A stretch of DNA of 64,000 nucleotides from Amorphochlora amoebiformis (GCA_054601695.1 BAAHQB010000002.1:620001-684000); one strand, 5' to 3'; numbered from the stretch's first letter, positions 22,596-59,226 are shown. Notes: generated by a model not told the origin, from the sequence alone. A program made the numbers and translations.

Positions 22596-24657
22596 CTAGT
22601 CAGAACTTCCCAACACAATCTTCAAACCCTGTCCTGTTGTCATGAACACACCGGTAAGATCAGTACCATCTAAGGACAAGGCTGATGCCGCAGACCTAGC
22701 CGACATAGGAGCAGCTATTGGATCAGGAGAGCGCGGTGAAGGAGATGTCCGAGAGACTGCTCTGCTCGATTTCGGCCCACCGATAAGCTTCTTAACGATG
22801 AAGCTGGACGTCCTGTTTTGCATCGTGGCGATCCCCTTAAGCTTAAACAGACGCTCCCTTGCTAGCTTAAGCCTCTCAGTCGAGCAAGACCTTTTGCTCT
22901 TCTTCTTCTTCGATCTATCGTGCGACCTGTTGGTCTTAGCTGTGCGTGCTGACGTCAGACGAGTCTCGCGGCACGAGCTGAATCGGCTGCTCCGTGCGCT
23001 GGCCCGGATCATCGACTCGTCGAGATTCGATGTTTTTAGCGCTCGGATCCGCGCAGACATCTGCTCGATCTCTAGATTGGAATTTGCCGATGCTAGTACA
23101 TCTGTGTCCTCGGAATCCTCATCCGATCCGCGCTCCATCTGCATCCCTTCGGGAGACAGCGGGCCTTCTTTGGGAGGTTTGAATACCTTGTCGTGCAGCC
23201 AGACATTCTGAATGTGCTCGCGAATTGCTCGATTCTTCCTACACTTGTTATTGATCATACGTTTAGCTTCCTTGAGTTCATCCTTCAACTTGAACGCGTT
23301 GATGGTCCACGCCCGCTTCATGGTCTTTGTCTGCTCGTCGAAAACCGTCTCGCCATTTAGATATCTTTCTACCTCTCGCCGCAGGTTCCGCTTCGCGTTA
23401 GGGCGGGCAGAAGACTTCCCTTTTTTCTTTGGAGCTCGAGCGGAGAATGCCTTGCGGGAGGTTCGCTGGCGGAACCTAGGTTTATTCTCATCGTCTTCTT
23501 CATTCTCTGGGAAGATATGCTCCAGGATCTTCCTCCAGTCTCTCTGAAGATTTCTCAGTGGAGAAATATTGCGCTTTCGGGGCTTGAGGCGTGGGGAGTT
23601 AGAATCTAGCGGCGCTTCGTCGATTGACACCTTTCGACCGCGCTTGCTGTGGCGCAGCACGCGCGCGTACGAACGTTCCTGGTGCGACACCTATAGAGGG
23701 GGGAACATAAAGTTAGCTTCATCAAGGATAAGGATATATATTTTCAGTGCAAGTATAAATGCTCTCACTTCGTAGCAAACCTATATTCATACTTGTTTAC
23801 GAGACCGATTTACATGCTCTGATGAGCTACACACCCCAGTGTATACATATTTACGCACATCTTAGGTTTACCTTCAACTGATCCACATACGATTCGTCGT
23901 CCTCCATGACTAGATTGAGCATCCTTTTCCGTCCTTCCGAGGCGATGCGACATTGAATCGAAAGGGGAGCATCCCGTGTCACCGTTCTCATCACCTTCCG
24001 AAGCATCTTCTGCTTTCGCTGGCGCTCGTCTACGACCTCCAAGATTGGCTCCTCGTCAAGAGCATTGGTCTCCAAGAAGTCTCGCCGCCGCCCCCCGCGC
24101 AGGGTGGAGTTGAACCGTTGGTTTTTCTCTGCAAGAGTTTCCCCACCGCCATCGCCCTCGCCGTTTCCCATCCTCCGATGGATCCCTGTGTAGAAGGAAG
24201 GATTGCAGAGGCGCTCAAAAACGTTCTTCTCCGCGTACCAGGTCGGTGCGGCGCGCTTCTGGGAGCCGAGCCAGCATTGTTCGCGGAGAAAGAATAGGAG
24301 GAACTCCTCGCGGGAGACATATTTATCCATTTCTGCAGACTTTAGCATCTTTTCTGTGGACTCCTGGTTTATGCGTTTGGATGTGTTTCGCTGTATATGT
24401 ATGTATGTGTGCATCACATGCTTCGTATGTTTTGTGTGTTGTCGTATTGTTATATTTTTAATGTATACGCATATGCTGACCTCTGTCTCGGTTATCCCTA
24501 GCCGGAGAAGGGTATCTCTAATATTGTCGACGTCTATATAGCTTCCGCCGGCGGATAAATGGTCAAACCAGACGTTGAGTCTTGTAACCTGTTTAAAATA
24601 TATATGTATGTATATGTATATATATATATATATGTATGTATATATAACATGTGTATA

Positions 24658-24694
<37 letters not shown>

Positions 24695-24791
24695 ACATGT
24701 ATTTAAATATGTATATGTATACATATATGTTTGTATACATGTATATATATATATTTACACAAACACACACATATATATATATAATATATAT

Positions 24792-24833
<42 letters not shown>

Positions 24834-24913
24834 AATACTTGTATATATGCAGATATTATGTTTCTAGTAATATTATGTGTGAGCATATATTTACACCTAT
24901 TCATATATGTTAA

Positions 24914-24955
<42 letters not shown>

Positions 24956-24983
24956 AATACATATTTTCATACATATATATAAA

Positions 24984-25024
<41 letters not shown>

Positions 25025-25041
25025 GACACATATATACATAC

Positions 25042-25078
<37 letters not shown>

Positions 25079-25214
25079 CATATATATATCTATATATATA
25101 TATATATAAATATATATTTGTACATATATTGGTCAGATTTATAAACATCATGGTATATTATTTGTATGAATGTCTATATGTTGTATGCATGATGCTGGTA
25201 TTATATACTATATT

Positions 25215-25269
<55 letters not shown>

Positions 25270-25370
25270 TATATGTATTTACATTCATATATTCTATTAT
25301 ATAGATGGATATCAATTTTCATACAATTAAACATTTACATTTACACATCATATCACATTGATATATATAC

Positions 25371-25428
<58 letters not shown>

Positions 25429-25692
25429 TACATTCACATATTATATTATAGATACATATCTATATGTATATATATATATATATATCAATACTATAATATA
25501 TATATATATATATTACATAATGTAAATATTATACATATATATATATATATATAATTTATTTAGTAAATATTATATATATATATATATATATATCTATTAT
25601 ATATATATTATACATTATATGTTATATACATATATATATATATGTGTGTATGTATGTATATATATATATATGTATATATACATAAATATTAG

Positions 25693-25738
<46 letters not shown>

Positions 25739-25745
25739 GTATTAT

Positions 25746-25794
<49 letters not shown>

Positions 25795-25872
25795 TATAAA
25801 TATTAGATATAAATATATAAAAATATTAGATATATATATGTATAGTTATACACATATGTATACACACACACG

Positions 25873-25964
<92 letters not shown>

Positions 25965-26161
25965 GTACATATACTTCATACATACATATATATAATATAT
26001 ATATATATATATATGTACGCATAGATACATGTATATAGAAAAATATATGTTAATGTATAAATACACATATAGTTTTATGTATATGTAATATATACACACA
26101 CACACATAATATATATATATATATATATATATATGATACACACTCATACATATATTTATAA

Positions 26162-26192
<31 letters not shown>

Positions 26193-26754
26193 CTATTTAG
26201 AAAGAAGGACACATCTTTACACACCTGCTTCGGATCATAAGCAGCAAGCTTTGCCGGCAGCTTAATCTTACCTACGGAAAAGAACCTCAACATTAGCCAT
26301 GCCTAATCGCTCCCTCCTGCACTCACCCAAAAAAATTCTTTCCACCTATAAATCCCGTTGTTAAGCTTCCCCTGACCTTTCGATTGCAGCCAACCGTCGA
26401 GTTTTGTCATCCACGTCGTTCGGAGCTTCAAGTCGACCTTGCTAGACCTCGTTCGTGGTGTGGAGCAGCTTAAGCGGCTGGGAGAACAGATCATTATTAC
26501 AAATCGTAAAAAACTGATGGGCAGAATATCTAGACTGCTCACGGGTCGTGCGAAAGCTCAATTGTGCGTTCAGCCGGCAATTTGTAAAGGGCCGGAGTAA
26601 GGGCTCTCTGGTCCCGAATGTTATAAAATTTCTTCTAGATTTCACACCTGTGAAACACAGAGCTGTTGATATTATTTTCTGTGGCCAACACCGAGTCTCT
26701 CTGAAGGGTTCGAAGGCTCTTGAGACGCCCGATGGGGGGCACATCATCTTCCAT
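22596..26754 (-). CDS. EF-hand-like, basic Ser/Arg-rich protein
   Basis: Six exons on the minus strand: 26648-26754 (ATG 26754), 26327-26477 (or from 26441), 26225-26266, 24481-24588, 23872-24363 and the long last exon 22596-23690; 664 or 652 residues. Residues around 101-136 ([19 protein letters not shown] then TLLRLGI) resemble an EF-hand helix-loop-helix, followed by a degenerate second one ([16 protein letters not shown]). The middle has a Trp/Tyr-rich segment and a Gly-rich linker. The last exon is strongly basic with Ser/Arg repeats ([20 protein letters not shown]), several helical charged stretches ([20 protein letters not shown]) and a short hydrophobic C terminus. Calcium binding is doubtful because the loops lack the full DxDxDG pattern. 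Cytoskeletal or nuclear scaffolding is possible but not shown. The exon 1-2 junction rests on phase alone. Confidence 0.75.
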
Positions 26755-27443
26755 AGCAGAAACGCCGAGTGGTCAACCTTCCAGCCGAAAAAGTATTTGA
26801 AACCGGCACGTGTCAGTGAATGGAGACGTCAAAGGTGTTGGACGCGGTGTATGGGTGACCTATAGCTGCCATGTAGATAGCAAATGGGTGGCAAATCAAA
26901 GTAAGGTGAACGAGCTGTCCCATGGGCGATGACAAGCTCTCCGAGTCCGGTTGAGCTTTCAGAGTGCTTCTTGTGACCTGATCATCATTGCCATCTGTGT
27001 TGAGTACGTCGCCGTTGCACATCATGTGACAGTCGCGTGTTTTTTTTTCTAGATGTACATGAATTTATGAATCATGAATCCACTGAAATCATACCCGAGG
27101 GTGGAACTCGTCGGGTTGGAGTCGATGTAGTCAGTAGCAGCGAAAGTCACACACATGATACATTTATAATATATTGTATATACACTAGACGATACACGAT
27201 TGTGTAAATAATGATCATATGATAAAGCTGTAATATTATCATAACAATAAGATTATTATAATAATAAGTATATATATATATACTAGATATATAATATACA
27301 TGTAAATATGTCTATTATAATTATTAATATTGATAATAATAATAATGTTAATATTATAATTTGGATATATATATGTATGTATATATATATAATATATATA
27401 TATATATATAGATATAGATATATATATAGATATATAGATATAT

Positions 27444-27492
<49 letters not shown>

Positions 27493-27551
27493 TACATTTA
27501 AAATAAAAAAAAGTATTACACTAACATGTATATTTGTATAATATTATCTAG

Positions 27552-27610
<59 letters not shown>

Positions 27611-27892
27611 ATATATATGCAAATATATTTACACACGACCTAGACGACACGTTATTATCAATTAAATATAAAATATTGATAATAATATAATATTATACAT
27701 TTACATATTATATAATGCACATATGTATTGTAAAAATACAAAAACGTACATAACATTGTATAACTCAGATAACATCTAGAACGTACTAGCGTATACAATA
27801 TGCAATACATTCAGGCGTAACCAGATAATGGATAGCATTATAATAAAATTAAATATATAATAATATATATGTATATATATGTACATGTATAT

Positions 27893-27929
<37 letters not shown>

Positions 27930-28086
27930 ATACATATCTAGATTCTAACTACATGTATTAAAATTGTGCAATGATTTCGAGCGATGTATAAATAAGTAGA
28001 TCAAAGTATATGTAATATGATATATCATAATTACTATCATATGATATATACATTACTATATATATATATATAACTGTCACATTATA

Positions 28087-28121
<35 letters not shown>

Positions 28122-28138
28122 GTATATGTATGTATATA

Positions 28139-28210
<72 letters not shown>

Positions 28211-28213
28211 AAC

Positions 28214-28247
<34 letters not shown>

Positions 28248-28269
28248 CATGTGTATATGTTGTATACAT

Positions 28270-28309
<40 letters not shown>

Positions 28310-28480
28310 TGTATATACATATATATATATATATATATACATAAATATTACAACTACATACACATATCAAAACATACATCAACCAGGATAATATGTTAAC
28401 AACCTTACCTTTTTCAACGTTATTTTACACCTCAAGTTCAATGTACACCAGATATTGCTACTATGTTCACTAACGTGAAC
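26755..28480. other. Intergenic region between two minus-strand genes
   Basis: Runs from the ATG of the EF-hand-like gene to the stop of the TMEM19-like gene. 26755-27060 is of mixed composition and open in several frames but gives no exon chain I trust. 27240-28380 is mostly TA repeat with scattered CTAG sites (about eight in total). A promoter for the downstream gene should lie near 26760-27100. Confidence 0.6.
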
Positions 28481-34886
<6,406 letters not shown>

Positions 34887-35121
34887 TACACCTGAATTAT
34901 TATTTCCGGGAATTTACTTCCGGTTCTTGGGCCCCGGAGCCCAATGAAGGGGGAGGGGAGAGGGAAAGCCTTCGGGACCCAAGATTGGATGCCGACCTAA
35001 ATATTAAATAATATGAAGATAGATATCTGGATATCTAGATCATATTATTTGATATAAGAAATAGATATCCTTATATCCAAGTTAAGATATGTGGAATTTA
35101 CAGAAATCGAAAAAAAAAAAA
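34887..35121. promoter_or_regulatory. Region upstream of the TMEM19-like gene
   Basis: Between the TMEM19-like ATG (34886, -) and the tRNA gene. GC-rich near 34920-34990, then AT-rich with nested inverted repeats (AGATATC and GGATATC units) at 35020-35080. Likely holds the TMEM19-like promoter; this is inference from position. Confidence 0.45.
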
Positions 35122-35193
35122 GCCGATTCGCGGATTTGAACCGCGGACTTTCAGCTTACGAGGCTGACGCAATAACCACTATGCTAAACCGGC
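35122..35193 (-). tRNA. tRNA-Thr (anticodon CGT)
   Basis: The 72 nt minus-strand sequence folds as a full cloverleaf. The acceptor GCCGGTT pairs with AATCGGC (one G-T). D arm GCATAGTGGTTATTGC. Anticodon stem TCAGC/GCTGA encloses loop CTCGTAA with CGT at positions 34-36. T arm is CGCGG-TTCAAAT-CCGCG. A box TAGCATAGTGG and B box GGTTCAAATCC are present, and a run of eleven T follows at 35111-35121 as a Pol III terminator. No intron. CCA is not encoded, as expected for a nuclear gene. Confidence 0.97.
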
Positions 35194-35717
35194 ATGATGC
35201 TACACGCTACTCCTGCTCGCAGTATAACCCTACCATCAGGCTTCGCAAAGCCCACATTTCGAATGCCGTTGGGCGCGTGGATACTCCTTGCCTCCGCGGC
35301 TTCCTCACTTCCTCCTCCCAGTCCCCGGATATTTAATCCGAGGGTCGGAATATGGACTATCGGTGGCGGGGGAATAAGGAGGGGAAGAGTTGAGGGTGGG
35401 GCTGCTGTGGAGGATTATTGGGATCCAAGGTTTGGAGAATGAATCTTGTAGGTGTATGTATTTATTGAATATAGATACGTATAATGCTATATTGGACGAT
35501 ATCATCGGAAACACCAAAGAACCAAACCCCTCTTTTACAGGCGGGAGGGGTGGATAGGGATGATGGGATAAGTTATTACTCTTCTTTTCTAGGGTGGAAG
35601 CGATTATTTCGGAGGCTAGGAGGGAGTATGTTTTGAATCAGAGGTAAACTGTACGTACATATATTACACATATATGTACATATATTATTAGAGTACATCA
35701 TATATATATATATTATG

Positions 35718-35773
<56 letters not shown>

Positions 35774-35853
35774 ATTTATATATTATATATATGTGTATGT
35801 ATGTATATTTATATATACATATATATGTATATATATATATATATACATATACA

Positions 35854-35921
<68 letters not shown>

Positions 35922-36811
35922 TGTATAATAAATCTACATCCTAGAGCTCTCAAGAAAACAGCAGAGCGCTGGGCCACTAACTACGAGAAGGATACCGATA
36001 CTTGGTAACCCTAACCCTCATCCCTAACCCCAACCATCCCCAAATAGCTCTTTTAACCTATGTTGCACTACATGGACATAATTCATAATTCTAGCCTGAA
36101 GCCTACTTAATGCCAATCTTTTAAATCTTACCTTCCAACCGCTAAAGCTGACGGGAACCCTAGCGCTTTAATGACGCTTACCCATACACTTACCCTTTTA
36201 TACTGGCGCTAACCTTAACCTTTATGCACGCTAATCCTAAAGCTAACCTTAAACGCTGACCTTATACTAAACTGGCTAACCCTCACCCTGTAACGCTGAT
36301 CCCTAACGCTGTGGACGCTCTAACGCTAACCCTAACGCTCTAACGGTAACCCTAACACTCAAACGCTAACCCTAACGCTCTAACGCTAACCCTAACGCTC
36401 TAACGCTAAACCTAATGCTCTAACGCTAACCCTTACGCTCTAACGCTAACCCTAACGCTCCAACGCTAACCCTAACGCTCTAACGCTAATCTAACGCAAC
36501 ACTAATGCTAGGGATTGGGAGGAATGGCTTGCCGAAGGTTGTAAGCATGGGAGTGTGTATGTATGATGTATGTATGCATGTAAATACATGACATACATTA
36601 CATATATGTAAATGTAATGTGTAATACATATGTATGATGTATATATTTATATCTATATATTTATTATGTATGTATATGTATATACACATATATATATATA
36701 TATACACACACACACATATATATATATTTATATATATATATGTATGTATCTATGCATAAATGTACCTATGCATATGTGTCTATAATATCACACACAAACA
36801 CACACACACAC

Positions 36812-36880
<69 letters not shown>

Positions 36881-36979
36881 TGTATTGGCCAGATGGATAC
36901 CCGTAGGGATATCTGTGCCCTCGAGCATACGCATATTTATATTATATATATGTACACATACATATATATGTATATATAT

Positions 36980-37024
<45 letters not shown>

Positions 37025-37219
37025 GGTCTCCTAGCCTCAGAAAAACCTTCGGGTATCGAGGTGGCCTCCAAACGCCGTAGGGTCCGAATTAATAAAACAT
37101 CCTAACCTAATAACACATCCTACCCTAATAATACATACATCCTAGCAGTAACCCTCGCCCCTTTTCTCTATTCATCCTAATCCTAACCCTTGTGAGCATG
37201 AGTATGTTTTTCTAATATC

Positions 37220-37274
<55 letters not shown>

Positions 37275-37817
37275 CTTCCCTTTCTTTGCAAGGAAAAAAC
37301 CCGAAAACCCATATGTAAGCCATGAAATAAACCCCAACCCCTAACCCCCTCTCCCCCCCCCCAATCCTAAACCTAACCTAACCTAACCCTAACCTAACCC
37401 TAACCAGTGGAAATGGCGACGCGGAGACTTTGCTCTAATTGTCGGCCTCAAGTCGAAAGTCGAATGGAATGGAGTAAGCCTTGATGCTAATCCTAACCCC
37501 AAAACCCCCAACAACACGATCTGCCGATATCCCAAATAGCACTATAGCCCCAATCTGTGGAGGAGCCAATGATCCTCGGACTAAGACATGCTGAATAATC
37601 TGATGCTAACCCTGAACCTAACCCTGACCCTAACGCTAATTCTAACCATAAGTCTGCCCCTGTTTCTGGTAGTGACCCGCATCTGTCTGTGAATATTGAC
37701 CATGACCCTGATATGAGTCCTAAAGCTAGTCTTAACCTTAGGCCGGTGGAGTAGTTGTCCAGGGGGTAGAGGGAGACGAGAATAGGTGGATGTGTATGTA
37801 TTTGTGTGTGTGAATAT

Positions 37818-37872
<55 letters not shown>

Positions 37873-38002
37873 ATGTATGTGTATATAGATGCATACATAT
37901 CTATGTCAAATGTATATATGTCTACACATATGTGTAATCTACATTAATATATATATATATATATTATATATATATATAAAAATATATATATATATATATA
38001 TT

Positions 38003-38039
<37 letters not shown>

Positions 38040-38048
38040 ATATGTATG

Positions 38049-38098
<50 letters not shown>

Positions 38099-38165
38099 TT
38101 ATATGTATATATATATATATATGCACATATCATATATGCATATATATATATATATATATATGTGT

Positions 38166-38202
<37 letters not shown>

Positions 38203-38297
38203 AATACATTTATATAATACCGTAAATCAGGGTAACACTACGCATTGTCACGCCTCCAAGGCCAGGGGAAGGGATCAAACCAGCTGAGTTGCGTACA

Positions 38298-38331
<34 letters not shown>

Positions 38332-38644
38332 GTAATTTATACGTATGAGTGTATAGCTGCAATATAACCTTGTTAAATTCATAGATGTCATGTTCGAGTT
38401 TGTGAGTGTGTAAAATAATTCAGATTTTCGTCCGGCGACAAGAAATTCTTAAAGATTAAACCTGAAAATCTTGCTATAACGAAGAGGTATATTTATATAT
38501 ATAATAGTTATGTACATGTCAATATATATACATGTGTATGTATATATATGTGTATATATATATATATGTAAACATATGTATTTTTGTATATTACGTATTT
38601 GTAGATGTTTCCATATACACTATTTAGACAAAATGTATTGGTAA
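35194..38644 (+). CDS. Unrecognised nine-exon protein
   Basis: Exons: 35194-35429, 35593-35643, 35945-36004, 36512-36537, 36893-36902 (10 nt), 37035-37076, 38231-38287, 38424-38486, 38605-38644 (TAA). All phases agree, giving 194 residues from the first ATG; the in-frame ATG at 35263 (171 residues) is more credible because 35194 abuts the tRNA gene. The N terminus has a short hydrophobic stretch ([20 protein letters not shown]) that could be a targeting signal. Then comes a charged helix ([37 protein letters not shown]), [10 protein letters not shown], a Gly/basic stretch, [19 protein letters not shown] and a C terminus ending KMYW. I do not recognise the family. The intron 36005-36511 is wholly telomere-type repeat. 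Exon 3 would end at a TAA two bases later if not spliced. Confidence 0.6.
36005..36511 (+). repeat. Intron composed of telomere-type repeat (507 nt)
   Basis: Begins GTAACCCTAACCCTC and ends CAACACTAATGCTAG. It is degenerate CCCTAA sequence, with about nine copies of a 20 bp unit (TAACGCTAACCCTAACGCTC) at 36308-36495. There is no TA microsatellite. Confidence 0.85.
37077..38230 (+). repeat. Long intron with degenerate CCCTAA and (TA)n
   Basis: 37080-37740 is degenerate CCTAA-type repeat interrupted by (TA)n at 37217-37270 and by one copy of the conserved element; 37810-38215 is (TA)n. I find no exon in it. Confidence 0.7.
37543..37605 (+). repeat. Conserved 45-65 bp element, copy 4
   Basis: Carries the 5' flank TATAGCCCC and TGTGGAGGAGCCAATGATCC, then CTCGGACTAAGACATGCTGA, and runs into CTAACCCTG. 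It is very close to copy 3, some 36 kb away. Confidence 0.85.
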
Positions 38645-38659
38645 ATTATACGTGTTATG

Positions 38660-38700
<41 letters not shown>

Positions 38701-38754
38701 AAATGTATGTCTACTATATACATGAGCGCACACACATATCATACAAATACAAAC

Positions 38755-38787
<33 letters not shown>

Positions 38788-38872
38788 CATACACACACAC
38801 ACACATACTTATAACTATATATACACATGTATATGTATACATATATATATAAATATAAATATATACATACAT

Positions 38873-38914
<42 letters not shown>

Positions 38915-38942
38915 CAATATTTTTATAAAACATACACTCAGA
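38645..38942. other. Intergenic gap upstream of the SET gene
   Basis: Lies between a TAA (38644) and the SET-domain ATG (38943), both on the + strand. It is nearly all TA/CA microsatellite; no promoter motif is visible. Confidence 0.6.
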
Positions 38943-54580
<15,638 letters not shown>

Positions 54581-54997
54581 GATAATCGCATCACGGTCAT
54601 GAGTAGTAAATCTAGTAAATGATTAGCCAAGTATCCAAGTAAGTACTAGACACTGTTATACAACATTGGGAAATTTGAAAGTTATAATTACTATCTATTG
54701 CCAACTGACACAAAAAAATTTCATGATATCTAGGACACATACTGGCTAGATACTAGATACTTCCACCCTAGACTAGACAGTACATCTAGACATGTAGTAC
54801 TTTTAGACTATAATTATAATACTCAGTGTAGAGAACTTTTGAAATCACAACGATGCACTGTTACCAGTACACAAACTTGACTCGTACGTAGCACATGCAA
54901 ATAGAGTCGGTTAATAGACACTTCTTCAAGTATTTAGATATACTAGCCTAGTAGTAACACTAGTCTAGCTAGTATCCTTAACTAATATACCAGCGAG
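54581..54997. other. Tail-to-tail intergenic region, CTAG-rich
   Basis: Between stops at 54580 (+) and 54998 (-). About 13 CTAG sites in 400 bp, no TA microsatellite, no gene. Confidence 0.75.
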
Positions 54998-55352
54998 TCA
55001 GCTTTCGCTGTCATGTTCAGGGGTATGTTCAATCTTGAGGATAATCAAGAACAGGAGAACCAGCTGCCGTCGTATTGAGTTGGCTACGGCTTCTTTTAGT
55101 GCCGCCTGATAGACATGAGATATACATTCATTTGTATACGCCGAAAGTGAAGTTTTATGTATTGATATGTAAAGTTCAAATTCATATGTGTATATATATG
55201 TATATATATATATATAAATTTAGAGTCTACATGATACATACATGTACGTAAAGTGTCTAGTATGTAAATACATATGTATATATACATATATTATAAATAT
55301 ATATATATATATATATATGTATATAATTGTGTATATACATATATATATATAC

Positions 55353-55397
<45 letters not shown>

Positions 55398-55703
55398 CAC
55401 GTTATATATGTGGACATATATGACATTTATCCATATACTTATTATAGTTAAATAATGTGTATATATTATATATTGTATATGTATGTGTCAAGAATAATGA
55501 AAACATGTTATATTATTAAAAATCTACGTTAAAAATGAATAATCATATCACGGTGCAGTATGCATGTGTTCATGCAGACATAATAATATTTATATATGTA
55601 ATATATATAAAAGAGATATATAAATATATACATGTATATACATTGTATATATTGTATAATATGTATTTGTACACATATATACATATGTAGTATATACTCA
55701 TGT

Positions 55704-55771
<68 letters not shown>

Positions 55772-55822
55772 GCGAGAGATGCGGAAGTACCCCAGCGTAG
55801 AGCGCTAATGAATAATGGCAAT

Positions 55823-55885
<63 letters not shown>

Positions 55886-56577
55886 GCACATATACACGTT
55901 AATGAAATATATATATATTTATATTTATATATATGTATATATATGTACATATATCTTGCATATTTATTTAACATATACACACATATATGTACATAAATAT
56001 ACACATATGTAATGTTAATTATGTCCAACTTCCTCAACACTCCCACCCGTGGAAGAAAGAAAGGTTCCTTGACACTTCTCTGAAATTCACGGAAAATGAT
56101 ACAAAAAACCAGAGAAAGAAACCTCCTCTTTGTGAAAGAAACCTCCACTTTCACAAAGAGGAGGAAAAAAAGGCAAGAGTGTTCCCGGAAACTTCTGCGA
56201 AATTACCTGAAAATCCTGAGCATTCGACCACCTTCTTCATTGTCCTCAAGACCTAGGGTTAGAGTTAGCATTAGAGGGTTAGGATTAGTGATGTTAGAGT
56301 TATACCTTTAATACTCCTAGAGCTGGGGCTAATAACGTGCGAATGATGTTGGGTTTGTTCTTGCCCTGATATGTATGCTCAATGTGTTGTATATATATGT
56401 CATATATTTAAATATGGATTTAGAAGTATAATAATTAATGTATATTTATATTTATGTATATCTATATATATAAAAATATATATATACATATATAGGTATA
56501 AAGATAAACACGAAATTGAATGTACATATGTGATATAAACAACATATATATGTATATTGTATATATATATATATGTA

Positions 56578-56627
<50 letters not shown>

Positions 56628-56694
56628 TTGCGTGAAAGGGTCATGAATATATCCATATATGTATTTACGTACATGCATATATATATATATATAT

Positions 56695-56762
<68 letters not shown>

Positions 56763-56853
56763 TATATATATACATACATATATATATATATATATATAAT
56801 ATATGTATGTATATATTTATATCTATATGTGTATATATGCATGTATATATATG

Positions 56854-56889
<36 letters not shown>

Positions 56890-57070
56890 GACCTTCCGCT
56901 TGAGTTCTGTTACGATTTGTGATCTGCAGACGACCAAGGGATAAGTGATTGTTGATGCTATGCCTAATGGTTGAAATGTTTCAGCTTATTGCTCCCTTAT
57001 CTCCGTTCAATTTTTCTTTAATTTCGCGCGCAGAAGGGTAAATGAATGAATGGATATATATGTATATATA

Positions 57071-57135
<65 letters not shown>

Positions 57136-57188
57136 GCATTCATAAGAAGCATGTGTATATATTTGGATTAAAAACATTATACACACAC

Positions 57189-57233
<45 letters not shown>

Positions 57234-57818
57234 TATGTGCGCGTTTAGTCATATAAATATATATATATATATTATATATATATATATATTATATCTACAC
57301 AAGCACACACGCACATATATATATATATATATTTGTATATATGTATAATATACATATATATAAATATATAGAATATATACATGTATTATATATATACAGA
57401 TAGTAATCCAATCCAGAAGTCATATAATATATAATATATATACATACACACATATATACATATTGTACATTTAGACAAAAATCCAATCCAGAAGTCTTGA
57501 ACTGCCCTAGTCTTCCCAAAACCTGTGCCAGCTCTAAATATATAAAGAAATACATTTCAATATATATATATATATGTATATATATGTATATATATATATA
57601 TATATATGTTATACATCAAATATACGCAAAATTTGTTCAAACATAAATCAAATATATCTATATGGATATATATATATATAAATATATATATATATATGTA
57701 TATAAATATATATATATATATATATGTATGTATACACATCCAACCGTAGTATTTTCTCCCCACCCTAACTCACGCTTGGCTTGGCTAGCAGGGTGATATA
57801 TCGCATGTATGTACACAC

Positions 57819-57878
<60 letters not shown>

Positions 57879-58244
57879 TGAGTGTAAGGTAAGGATAGTT
57901 TGAGATACGGAGAAAGATTAAGATTAGGATATATCGAACCAGATACACCGATTCGCGTGTTAACCTGATGCTAATTCAACCTAAATCTCAACCTAGGCGT
58001 AACCCTAACGTCAACCTTAAGCCTACCCCTCCCCTAACTAGTCCTAACCCACCCTAATCCTAACCCTAACCCTAACCCTAACCCTAACCCTAACAGCTCT
58101 ATCTCAACCCCACTTATTCTTCACCCTAACCTTAGCTATATATATATATATATGCCTTGCAATAGTCGTAAACCGTGCGCGTAGCATCGTCACTATCCCT
58201 GGGTTTATCTATATATATATATATGTGTATATATATATTATATA

Positions 58245-58276
<32 letters not shown>

Positions 58277-58549
58277 TTGTATGTACATTTATATATATCT
58301 ATGTGTGTATATGTACATATATATGTATATAATATATGTATATGTAGAAATTTGCATGTGTATATTTGTGTGCCTCTATGTATATATTGAATATGTTTAC
58401 ACACGTATATAAGAATATATCCATGTTTACGTGTGTATGTTATATCTATTTACATATATGTGTGTGTGTATATATATATATATGTGTATCGATATCACAT
58501 AATATACACATATGAGTGTAAGTATACTACATGTACACACACACACATT

Positions 58550-58583
<34 letters not shown>

Positions 58584-58604
58584 ATATTATATAAAATATA
58601 TTTT

Positions 58605-58658
<54 letters not shown>

Positions 58659-58687
58659 ACATGGCATTACACACACATATATATAGG

Positions 58688-58732
<45 letters not shown>

Positions 58733-58816
58733 GTCTATATATATATATAAATATGTACATATACGTATATATTGTAAAGATAATTTTATATATTTGTATT
58801 ATATTATATTATAGAC

Positions 58817-58886
<70 letters not shown>

Positions 58887-59156
58887 ACATACACACATAT
58901 TTATATATCTACATATATTATATAACATAATACAATACACGGTAACAAGTATCCATACCGTAAGCATGAGCCCAGCTGATATACCCTGCCAAAAGCTGGA
59001 GTTCTTATGGATGTCTAACACCACGTCCCGGTAGTCGTGGACCCAGGCCGGAAGTGCGGATGACTTTAGGCCATTCTCCCAAGCCCGGGCCGCTTTTCTC
59101 TTGTTTACCATGCGAGTGTTAATGACCTGTTGGGTTATTTATGATATATACACATG

Positions 59157-59226
<70 letters not shown>

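Noticed and set aside
22642-23211. 189-codon + strand frame
   Set aside because: Lies opposite the long basic exon of the EF-hand-like gene, which has splice-phase support and continues into other exons.
26548-26865. 105-codon + strand frame and the overlapping minus frame 26442-26747
   Set aside because: A minus-strand first exon (26648-26754, [20 protein letters not shown]) with a GTGTGA donor fits the EF-hand-like gene's phase; neither long frame leads to splice partners.
35945-36008. TAA at 36006-36008 as the end of the unrecognised gene
   Set aside because: The TAA belongs to a GTAACCC donor; splicing to 36512 continues the frame through six more exons with agreeing phases.
57772-57782. 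An 11 nt micro-exon in the carrier gene
   Set aside because: Moving the acceptor of the upstream exon to 58208 gives INPGIVTM and the right phase without it.
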